Assembly (NCBI GenBank): GCA_900321665.1
Contig: ONWY01000099.1
Coordinates: 1 to 5,665, forward strand
From: an uncultured Eubacteriales bacterium
Lineage (GTDB): Bacteria; Bacillota; Clostridia; Oscillospirales; Acutalibacteraceae
Reading direction: 5' to 3'
DNA: 5,665 nt
Of this stretch, positions 1 to 4,954 are shown piece after piece. The position numbers were made by a program, and so were the translations under genes. The notes under the pieces were generated by a model. It saw only the letters and a program-made list of their open reading frames with translations. It did no database searches and was not told the DNA's origin. Every line of letters begins with the position of its first letter. The stretch's first letter is position 1.

Positions 1-2
1 AT

Positions 3-51
3 AAAAAGAGGTCTTTCCATAGCCTTTTGGCTATTTTCAGACCTCTTTTTT
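3..51. terminator. Bidirectional intrinsic terminator
   Basis: A 12-bp perfect stem pairs 3-14 with 39-50. A nested 6-bp stem (ATAGCC at 19-24, GGCTAT at 29-34, TTTT loop) sits inside it, separated by a 4x4 internal loop. On the plus strand the stem is preceded by an A run and ends in T6 (46-51). On the minus strand it ends in TTTTTAT. It can therefore stop the csoR-tfoX transcript reading leftward and any transcript entering from outside the window. Confidence 0.8.
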
Positions 52-73
52 AAATTACCTTTATTAAATTTTT

Positions 74-99
74 AGGGGCTGTGTTTTTTCACAGCCCCT
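74..99 (-). terminator. Strong GC-rich hairpin downstream of tfoX
   Basis: A perfect 10-bp stem pairs AGGGGCTGTG (74-83) with its complement (90-99) around a T6 loop. It lies 64 bases past the tfoX stop codon on the minus strand. Neither side has a proper U run: the minus strand continues AAAAATTTAA. It is thus a weak terminator by itself. It may stabilise the 3' end or act together with the better terminator at 3-51. Confidence 0.45.
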
Positions 100-163
100 G
101 TTGTATCCATTCTGCTACCGGCATGCAGGCACAAAATGCAGTTTTGCAAAAGAGTGTAGCGCG

Positions 164-472
164 CTATGCTTTCTTTTTTGCGGGCAAATCCGCCGCCACT
201 GCTTCAACCGCGCGCTGTAACAAAGCGCGGTTATCCACCTCTGCCGCCAGCATTGCCTTTGCGCCGGGATACGGCAGCTCGCGCGGCGCTTCGGGGAAGA
301 TGGAAACCACGGATTTGGTCGGCTTGAGCAGCAGCCTGTTATCATAAATACCGCCAATCACCTTTCCCTCATAATAGAGGATATACTCCCCCATCATCGC
401 GCGATAGGAAACCCCCTCTAAATCGGAGAGCTGCTCGCGCACAAACTCTAAATACGCTTTGTCGGATGCCAT
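164..472 (-). CDS. TfoX/Sxy N-terminal-domain protein
   Basis: This encodes a 102-residue stand-alone TfoX_N-type protein. The family signature is visible as YRAMMGEY (23-30), then LYYEGKVIGGIYDNRLLLKP (32-51), and YPGAKAML (68-75); the tail is basic (KKKA). In Gammaproteobacteria, Sxy/TfoX controls competence and also has a C-terminal TfoX_C domain, which is absent here. Single-domain versions in Bacillota have no settled role, so no competence function is claimed. The start is fixed by GGGAGGT at 478-484, six bases or so before the ATG. The gene begins 29 bases after the csoR stop with no promoter between them, so it is probably the second gene of that operon and shares its regulation. The family call is firm; the function is unknown. 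Confidence 0.85.
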   Translation of the reverse strand: MASDKAYLEFVREQLSDLEGVSYRAMMGEYILYYEGKVIGGIYDNRLLLKPTKSVVSIFPEAPRELPYPGAKAMLAAEVDNRALLQRAVEAVAADLPAKKKA

Positions 473-501
473 GCTTTACCTCCCGAGAAACGCTTAGCGA
501 C

Positions 502-834
502 TTATTTCACAAAGCGGTCAATCGCTTTGCTCAGCTCTTCAACCGCTTCCTTATCGCCGGTCTCAACCGCCTCCACCAGGCAGTGCTCGATATGGTCTTG
601 GAGGATGATTTTGCCGGTGTTGTTAATCGCCGAGCGCACCGCGCTGAGCTGTATTAACACCTCGCTGCAATCCTCGCCATGCTCGACCATGCGCTTCACC
701 TTTTCCAAATGCCCGATGGCTTTGGAAAGGCGGTTAATGACCGCCTTGGTGTTGGTATGGGTATGAGAGTGATTCCCGTGGCTATGCTCTACCACAGTGC
801 CGTCCTCTAAAATATGTGAATGTGTATGTTCCAT
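502..834 (-). CDS. CsoR/RcnR-family metal-sensing transcriptional repressor with His-rich N-terminus
   Basis: This 110-residue all-helical repressor belongs to the CsoR/RcnR/FrmR family, whose members bind DNA as tetramers and release it on binding metal or another effector. The core NRLSKAIGHLEKVKRMVE (34-51) and the run IQLSAVRSAINNTGKIIL (61-78) are typical. The likely ligands are C56, H81 and C85. The spacing C-x24-H-x3-C matches Cu(I)-sensing CsoR and also the Ni(II) sensor InrS. The first 26 residues hold eight histidines (3, 5, 7, 17, 19, 22, 24, 26). The residue before C56 is Asp rather than the Tyr typical of copper CsoR, so the metal is uncertain. The start at 834 is chosen because GAGG (840-843) precedes it and a promoter lies just upstream. 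An extension to 930 would run into hemW and across that promoter. No copper or nickel transporter gene is adjacent. Confidence 0.92.
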   Translation of the reverse strand: MEHTHSHILEDGTVVEHSHGNHSHTHTNTKAVINRLSKAIGHLEKVKRMVEHGEDCSEVLIQLSAVRSAINNTGKIILQDHIEHCLVEAVETGDKEAVEELSKAIDRFVK

Positions 835-858
835 AATTTCCTCACTGGCTTTTTTTCG

Positions 859-887
859 ATTATACCAAATCTTTTTCAATTTGTAAA
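859..887 (-). promoter_or_regulatory. Sigma-A promoter of the csoR-tfoX operon
   Basis: On the minus strand there is a TTTACA -35 box (882-887), a 17-base spacer and a perfect TATAAT -10 box (859-864). The expected start is near 852, giving a leader of about 18 bases that contains the ribosome binding site. The -35 box directly abuts the hemW stop codon (888-890). No G-tract palindrome of the usual CsoR operator type overlaps it. Only a weak CAAAT/ATTTG dyad (866-870/879-883) lies in the spacer. Confidence 0.8.
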
Positions 888-1961
888 TCATTCTATCAGC
901 GCGGCGATAATTGCGTTGGATAATAAGCACCCGCGCGGTGTCAGTGCCGTGCGCTCCGCCGTGCAGCTGATAAGCCCCTGCCCCGTTAAAAAAGGCAGCT
1001 GCGCTTTTGCACTTTCGCTCAACAGCTTATTTTCTATGCCTTCCTTTAAGCGCAAGCCCAACATGATTTTTTCCTGCCTGTCACCGCCCGTTCCATCCGG
1101 TAGCGGTTGTTTTTTTTCTGTAAAATAGGCGATATCGCGCGGGTAATAAAAGCGCTTACCATTCATAAAGGAATGGGCTGCCGCGCCGATACCGAGGTAC
1201 TCCTCCAAGCGCCAATACTTTAAATTATGGCGGCTTTCAAAGCCCGCTTTAGCAAAATTTGAAATTTCATATTGTAAAAAGCCCGCTTGTTCCAATTCCT
1301 CCACTGCCTGCAAGTATAAATCCGCAGTCGCGTCCTCATCCGGCAAAGTCAGCCTGTCGCGGTGCTTGCCAAAATAGGTGCCTTCTTCAATCTTTAAAAT
1401 ATAAGCGCTGATGTGCTGCACACCGAGCGCAGTGCAAAAATCAAGGCTTTCATGCAAGCTTCGGGCGGTCTGTCCGGGGATACCGAGCATCACATCCAGC
1501 GAAATATTCGCAAACCCCGCCTCCTGCGCCAGGCGCACTGCCTGTGCCACCTGTGCACGGTCCGCGCGCCTGCCGAGCGCGCGCCGCTCGCTCTCAACTG
1601 CCGATTGCATGCCGAAGCTCAGGCGGTTAGCACCGGCTTGGTGCACGCGTTCCAAAAAAGCACGCTCTACATCAGAAGGGTTGCACTCGATGGTGATTTC
1701 GGCAATCCCTGCTCCAAAATGCGCCTTTGCGCTGCCTATCATCGCCGCAAGCTGCTCGCCTTGCAACACCGAGGGCGTGCCGCCGCCGAAATACAGGGTA
1801 TCTGCCGCATACTCCCCCTGCGGGTTTGCCTGCGCAAGGTGTGCGCACACCGCCTCGGTATATGCCTGCGCCGCACTGTCATCAGCCAACGAGAAAAAGT
1901 CGCAGTAAGGGCATTTACTGCGACAAAACGGAATATGGATATAAATACCTAATTGTTTCAT
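888..1961 (-). CDS. hemW: Radical-SAM haem chaperone HemW (HemN-like)
   Basis: This 357-residue protein is slightly shorter than the usual 370-390 of the family. The radical-SAM cluster motif is C13-x3-C17-x2-C20 within YIHIPFCRSKCPYCDF, which binds the 4Fe-4S cluster and SAM. Other landmarks are GGGTPS (59-64), IECNPSD (91-97), RLSFGMQS (113-120), LDVMLGIPGQT (155-165), the HemW-typical YEISNFAKAG then HNLKYW (231-250), and YLGIGAAAHS (255-264). The motif lacks the extra cysteine of true coproporphyrinogen dehydrogenase HemN, so the HemW reading, a cytosolic protein that binds and transfers haem, is preferred. Older annotations call such proteins oxygen-independent coproporphyrinogen III oxidase. 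The start ATG has only a weak GAG (1967-1969) five bases upstream. No clear promoter is seen in the 156-bp gap, so it is probably co-transcribed with lepA. Confidence 0.93.
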   Translation of the reverse strand: MKQLGIYIHIPFCRSKCPYCDFFSLADDSAAQAYTEAVCAHLAQANPQGEYAADTLYFGGGTPSVLQGEQLAAMIGSAKAHFGAGIAEITIECNPSDVERAFLERVHQAGANRLSFGMQSAVESERRALGRRADRAQVAQAVRLAQEAGFANISLDVMLGIPGQTARSLHESLDFCTALGVQHISAYILKIEEGTYFGKHRDRLTLPDEDATADLYLQAVEELEQAGFLQYEISNFAKAGFESRHNLKYWRLEEYLGIGAAAHSFMNGKRFYYPRDIAYFTEKKQPLPDGTGGDRQEKIMLGLRLKEGIENKLLSESAKAQLPFLTGQGLISCTAERTALTPRGCLLSNAIIAALIE

Positions 1962-2078
1962 TTTTTCTCAATAAAGTGTTGTATTTCGGCTATGAGCGAA
2001 TCGCTGCAAAGCAAAGCTTGCGCTTTGAAAAGTTTAAATGTTGCGTGCTGCATTGAGATTGGGTGAGTATGATAACCG

Positions 2079-2111
2079 CCTTCCCTCACAAGGGGAGGCG
2101 TTAAGCGGTTG
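2079..2111 (-). repeat. Palindromic dispersed repeat, copy A (lepA-hemW gap)
   Basis: Read on the minus strand, this 33-base unit begins CAACCGCTTAACGCC and continues into a CTCCCC/GGGAAG-type hairpin. It matches copy B (5575-5607, plus strand) at 29 of 33 positions, including the first 15 without change. The hairpin pairs 2079-2086 with 2091-2098, with one G-U pair. An outer AACCGC/GCGGTT pair (2074-2079, 2105-2110) can extend the fold. It starts six bases after the lepA stop. There is no U run, so it is not a standard terminator. It resembles short palindromic intergenic repeats that I recall from gut Clostridia genomes. Confidence 0.75.
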
Positions 2112-2117
2112 GGTGAT

Positions 2118-3932
2118 TTAACCATCATCATCCAGCTTCAGCACTGCCATAAACGCCTCCTGCGGCACCTCTACCTTGCCGAATTGGCGCATTCTTTTTT
2201 TACCCTCTTTTTGCTTCTCGAGCAGCTTTTTCTTTCTGGTGATATCGCCGCCGTAGCACTTCGCAAGCACATCCTTGCGCATCGCCTTCACTGTTTCTCT
2301 GGCAATCACCTTGCCGCCGATGGCAATTTGCACCGGGATTTCAAACATTTGGCGCGGAATATTTGCCTTGAGCTTTTCGGCAATCCTGCGCGCTCTCGGG
2401 TATGCCTTATCGGCATGGAGAATGTAGCTGAGCGCATCGACCATATCGCCGTTTAAAAGCACATCGAGCTTCACGAGGTTACTGCGCTCGTAGCCGGTGA
2501 TTTCATAATCAAGGCTTGCGTAGCCCCTGGTGCGAGACTTGAGCGTATCAAAAAAGTCATAAATAATTTCATTAAGCGGCATTTTGTAGGTGATATCCAC
2601 CCTGTCGGGGGTGATGTAATCAATGCCGATATAGGTGCCGCGCCTGTCTTGGCACAGCTCCATCACAGTGCCGATAAACTCGGAGGGCGCATAAATATGC
2701 GTTTGGGTAATCGGCTCCTCGGAATAATCAATATCCGCCGGGTCGGGGTAATGAGTCGGGTTGTCGATGTCGAGCACCGAGCCGTCGCTCATATGTATTT
2801 TATACACGACCGAGGGAATGGTGGTGACCAAATCCAAATCATACTCGCGCTCCAAGCGCTCTTGGATAATCTCTAAGTGCAGCAGCCCCAAGAAACCGCA
2901 GCGGAAGCCGAAGCCGAGCGCGCCGGAGGTTTCCGGCTCGAAGGAAAGCGAAGCGTCGTTGAGCTTGAGCTTATCGAGCGCATCGCGCAGGTTTTCATAA
3001 TCCGCCCCATCTGCGGGGTAAACGCCGCAGTACACCATCGGCTGCACCTCTTTGTAGCCGGCGAGCGGTTCGCTTGCAGGGTTGGAGGCAAGGGTGACGG
3101 TATCGCCGACCTTCGCATCGTGAATGGTCTTAATGCTCGCGGTAATGTAGCCTACCTCGCCCGAATACAGCGCCCCTGTGCTCTCCATGGCGGTCGCGCG
3201 CATTCTGCCGACATCGACCACGGTAAACTCTGCGCCGGTAGACATCATGCGCATCGTATCGCCGCTTTTGATGCAGCCGTCCACAATCTTGACATACACC
3301 ACCACACCCTTATAATTATCATAAATGCTATCAAAAATCAGGGCACGCAGCGGCTTGTCATCGTGATTTTCGGGAGCGGGAATATCGCTGACAATTTTTT
3401 CAAGCACCGCTTCCATATTCACACCGGTTTTTGCCGAAACGCGCGGTGCGTCATCACTCGGGATACCGATGCCATCCTCTATCTCCGCCGCCACTCTCTC
3501 GGGCTCGGCGGCAGGCAAATCAATCTTATTGATAACGGGCACAATCTCCAAATCATTATCCAGCGCCAGGTAGGTATTGGCAAGCGTCTGTGCCTCCACC
3601 CCTTGGGAAGCATCGACCACCAGCAGCGCACCTTCGCACGCGGCAAGAGAGCGCGAAACCTCGTAATTGAAATCCACATGGCCCGGAGTGTCAATCAAAT
3701 TGAGCATATACTCTTCCCCGTCTGCCGCTTTATAATTGAGCGTGACCGCGTGCGCCTTAATGGTGATGCCGCGCTCGCGCTCCAAGTCCATATCATCCAA
3801 AATCTGCGCGGTCATATCCCGCTTGGCGACAGAGCTGGTCAGCTCCAGCAGCCTGTCTGCCAGGGTGGACTTGCCGTGGTCTATGTGCGCGATGATGGAA
3901 AAATTCCTGATTTTGCTTTTATCAAAAGGCAT
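2118..3932 (-). CDS. lepA: Elongation factor 4 (translation GTPase LepA)
   Basis: This 604-residue protein has the full usual length. LepA is a ribosome-binding GTPase related to EF-G; back-translocation and a role in ribosome assembly or initiation have both been proposed. The GTPase motifs are complete: AHIDHGKST (15-23, G1), RGIT (54-57, G2), DTPGH with catalytic His85 (81-85, G3), NKID (135-138, G4) and SAK (166-168, G5). The later EF-G-like and LepA-specific regions follow, including the GFRCGFLGLLHLEI segment. The C-terminal domain has IPRQMFEIP, AIGGKVIARETVKA and the very basic stretch around DVLAKCYGGDITRKKKLLEK, and it ends with PQEAFMAVLKLDD. The ATG is preceded by GGGAG (3939-3943) at six bases. 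It has its own promoter at 3964-3992, and hemW follows, as is common in Bacillota. Nothing is truncated or missing. Confidence 0.98.
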   Translation of the reverse strand: MPFDKSKIRNFSIIAHIDHGKSTLADRLLELTSSVAKRDMTAQILDDMDLERERGITIKAHAVTLNYKAADGEEYMLNLIDTPGHVDFNYEVSRSLAACEGALLVVDASQGVEAQTLANTYLALDNDLEIVPVINKIDLPAAEPERVAAEIEDGIGIPSDDAPRVSAKTGVNMEAVLEKIVSDIPAPENHDDKPLRALIFDSIYDNYKGVVVYVKIVDGCIKSGDTMRMMSTGAEFTVVDVGRMRATAMESTGALYSGEVGYITASIKTIHDAKVGDTVTLASNPASEPLAGYKEVQPMVYCGVYPADGADYENLRDALDKLKLNDASLSFEPETSGALGFGFRCGFLGLLHLEIIQERLEREYDLDLVTTIPSVVYKIHMSDGSVLDIDNPTHYPDPADIDYSEEPITQTHIYAPSEFIGTVMELCQDRRGTYIGIDYITPDRVDITYKMPLNEIIYDFFDTLKSRTRGYASLDYEITGYERSNLVKLDVLLNGDMVDALSYILHADKAYPRARRIAEKLKANIPRQMFEIPVQIAIGGKVIARETVKAMRKDVLAKCYGGDITRKKKLLEKQKEGKKRMRQFGKVEVPQEAFMAVLKLDDDG

Positions 3933-3963
3933 TGCTTTCTCCCAAACTAAATGAATTCACTAT

Positions 3964-3992
3964 ATTTTATCAATTTTAGCCCCTTGTTGCAA
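3964..3992 (-). promoter_or_regulatory. Sigma-A promoter of lepA
   Basis: On the minus strand there is TTGCAA (3987-3992), a 17-base spacer and TAAAAT (3964-3969). The predicted start is near 3957, giving a leader of about 25 bases that carries the GGGAG ribosome binding site. It lies just past the stop codon of the small membrane-protein gene at 4000-4236, so lepA can be transcribed independently of that gene. Confidence 0.7.
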
Positions 3993-3999
3993 TACTTAA

Positions 4000-4236
4000 T
4001 TAAAAAATATTTATAAATCGCACGGGCGAATGATTAACTACCTCGCTCAGGTATTCCCATATTCCGCGCACCATAGAAAAATAGTGGGCGGCAGGCTTCA
4101 CATCGGCAAAGCCGTTATAGCGCGTGTTTAAGTATGCCACCGTGCAAAAAAGCGCTACCGCGGCAGCGCTTGCAAGCAGCAGCTTTGCCTCTAATTTAGC
4201 ATGCTTGCGGTTCATAAAAGCGATATATTCTTCCAT
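4000..4236 (-). CDS. Small single-pass membrane protein of unknown function
   Basis: I do not recognise this 78-residue protein. It begins MEEYIAFMNRKHAKLEAK, a charged, basic N-terminal segment. One hydrophobic helix follows at about residues 19-36 (LLLASAAAVALFCTVAYL), then a mixed soluble tail with no cysteine or clear motif. This suggests a small inner-membrane protein with one transmembrane span. The start at 4236 is preferred because GGGGGGAAAAA (G run at 4246-4251) lies nine bases upstream. A longer frame starting at 4305 would cross the divergent promoter. No strong minus-strand promoter is seen; a TATTAT -10-like box (4280-4285) overlaps the opposite -10. It is divergent from the 4304-4828 gene and 67 bases upstream of lepA, with no terminator between. 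It could be a spurious frame, but the composition looks protein-like. Confidence 0.6.
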   Translation of the reverse strand: MEEYIAFMNRKHAKLEAKLLLASAAAVALFCTVAYLNTRYNGFADVKPAAHYFSMVRGIWEYLSEVVNHSPVRFINIF

Positions 4237-4255
4237 CGTATTTTTCCCCCCGGTA

Positions 4256-4284
4256 TTTACAATTTGTGCGGCGGCTGATATAAT
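4256..4284 (+). promoter_or_regulatory. Sigma-A promoter of the four-helix membrane protein gene
   Basis: A TTTACA -35 box (4256-4261), a 17-base spacer and a perfect TATAAT -10 box (4279-4284) are present. Transcription should start near 4291, only about 13 bases before the ATG at 4304. The ribosome binding site GGAGGTG (4291-4297) would then lie at the extreme 5' end of the mRNA. Confidence 0.85.
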
Positions 4285-4303
4285 AGCGGTGGAGGTGAAA
4301 GGC

Positions 4304-4828
4304 ATGATTTCATTTTTTCGCTATCGGCTCAAGCCGCTTCACATTTGGCTTGCGGCAATTTTGAGCATTGCCATGCTCGCGGTGATGGATATCTATTCCC
4401 TGCCCGCAATTGCCAAAGAAGCCGGCGGTATCCCCGCCTTTGATTTGCAGACCTTGGGCTACACGCCGCAAACCGCCACCGCCTTTTTACAGGCACTCAG
4501 CGAGAGCGGCAAGCGCTTATTTTTGCGCTTTCAACTGCCGCTGGATTTCGCCTTCGCCTTTGTTTACACCTTCTTATTTTTGGCGCTGATGATACGGCTC
4601 AACAAGCGCGGCGCGCAATTGATTGCGTTCCCGATTTTGCTGTTTTTGTTTGATATTACAGAGAATATTTTCTCTATCGTGTTTTTAACGCGCAGCGAAA
4701 TACCGCAGGTGCTGTTCCAAATCGGCAGCGCGGTGACACTCACCAAAAATGCGCTTACTGCCATATGCGCGCTCATCATTATAGTATTTCTCATTTTGCT
4801 CCTCAAAAACCGCAAAAAAAAGAAGTAA
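4304..4828 (+). CDS. Four-helix integral membrane protein of unknown function
   Basis: I cannot name this 174-residue protein. Four hydrophobic segments are visible at about 13-33, 79-97, 104-128 and 148-167. The loop after the first (34-75) contains LGYTPQTATAFLQALSESGK and is probably the main soluble part. Polar residues within or at the edge of helices stand out: D81 in LPLDFAFAFVY and D117, E120 and N121 in FDITENIF. They are candidate functional positions by inference only. The tail is strongly basic (KNRKKKK), consistent with a cytoplasmic C-terminus. The ATG at 4304 is chosen because GGAGGTG (4291-4297) and the promoter lie directly upstream. The frame stays open for 60 codons further 5', but that part overlaps the promoter and the divergent gene. 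A terminator hairpin follows 14 bases after the stop. It is likely a single-gene transcript. Confidence 0.85.
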   Translation: MISFFRYRLKPLHIWLAAILSIAMLAVMDIYSLPAIAKEAGGIPAFDLQTLGYTPQTATAFLQALSESGKRLFLRFQLPLDFAFAFVYTFLFLALMIRLNKRGAQLIAFPILLFLFDITENIFSIVFLTRSEIPQVLFQIGSAVTLTKNALTAICALIIIVFLILLLKNRKKKK

Positions 4829-4842
4829 TCGACAAAGCTTGC

Positions 4843-4889
4843 AAATTGTCAACCTGTTTTTAATATTAGGTTGACAATTTTCTTTTTTT
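4843..4889 (+). terminator. Intrinsic terminator of the membrane protein gene, overlapping the BirA operator
   Basis: A perfect 13-bp stem pairs 4843-4855 with 4868-4880 around a 12-base loop. A T-rich run, TTTTCTTTTTTT, extends to 4889. It begins 14 bases after the stop codon at 4828. The stem is AT-rich, so strength is uncertain. The same sequence is explained by the BirA operator, so the terminator role is an inference from the T run and placement. Confidence 0.6.
4846..4877. promoter_or_regulatory. BirA (biotin repressor) operator
   Basis: The half-sites TTGTCAACC (4846-4854) and GGTTGACAA (4869-4877) are perfectly inverted and separated by 14 bases. This matches the known BirA site form TTGTNAACC-N14-16-GGTTNACAA. 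The right half-site covers the -35 box of the bioY promoter. Biotinyl-AMP-bound BirA should therefore block bioY transcription when biotin is plentiful. A birA gene with an HTH domain is expected elsewhere in the genome. Confidence 0.88.
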
Positions 4890-4899
4890 GGCATACAAT
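4871..4899 (+). promoter_or_regulatory. Sigma-A promoter of bioY
   Basis: A consensus TTGACA (4871-4876), a 17-base spacer and TACAAT (4894-4899, one mismatch) are present. The start is predicted near 4906, giving a leader of about 49 bases. The -35 box lies inside the right arm of the BirA operator, and the spacer contains the T run of the upstream terminator. Confidence 0.88.
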
Positions 4900-4912
4900 A
4901 CTATTAAAAATG

Positions 4913-4935
4913 AGCCCGACAGCGACTGTCGGGCT
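4913..4935 (+). promoter_or_regulatory. GC-rich hairpin in the bioY leader
   Basis: A perfect 10-bp stem pairs AGCCCGACAG (4913-4922) with CTGTCGGGCT (4926-4935) around a CGA loop. It starts about seven bases after the predicted transcript start and ends six bases before the ribosome binding site. Only TTT follows on the plus strand, so termination there is doubtful. On the minus strand the stem is followed by CATTTTTAAT, a better U run, so it may block antisense transcription. An mRNA-stabilising role is also possible. Confidence 0.5.
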
Positions 4936-4954
4936 TTGAGAAGGGTGAGTGAAA

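Noticed and set aside
859..879. TTGAAA as the -35 box for the csoR promoter
   Set aside because: It is only nine bases from the TATAAT box. TTTACA, at 17 bases, is the workable partner.
835..930. N-terminal extension of the csoR-like gene to a start at 930
   Set aside because: It would overlap the hemW end and span the promoter. The ATG at 834 has a GAGG ribosome binding site, and family members begin at or near that point.
1411..1952. Two long plus-strand frames (165 and 179 codons) opposite hemW
   Set aside because: They are antisense to a complete hemW with all motifs, overlap each other in different frames and have no recognisable content.
2007..2027. CAAAGC/GCTTTG hairpin in the lepA-hemW gap as a terminator or regulator
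   Set aside because: The stem is only 6 bp, with no U run and alternative pairings, so it is not distinguishable from chance.
2877..3950. Open frame of 357 codons on the plus strand, antisense to lepA
   Set aside because: It lies wholly opposite the well-conserved lepA gene, has no good ribosome binding site or promoter, and its His/Ile/Arg-rich translation looks like reverse-strand shadow.
4124..4303. 60-codon upstream extension of the four-helix membrane protein
   Set aside because: The extension covers the promoter and runs antisense to the small membrane gene. The ATG at 4304 has GGAGGTG directly upstream.
4843..4880. Possible mobile-element inverted repeat or riboswitch before bioY
   Set aside because: The half-sites fit the BirA operator exactly and overlap the bioY promoter -35, so the operator explains the symmetry. 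No larger conserved RNA fold is seen.
4949..4951. GTG start for bioY, two codons upstream of the ATG
   Set aside because: It is only three bases from the AAGGG ribosome binding site, which is too close. The ATG at 4955 has normal spacing.
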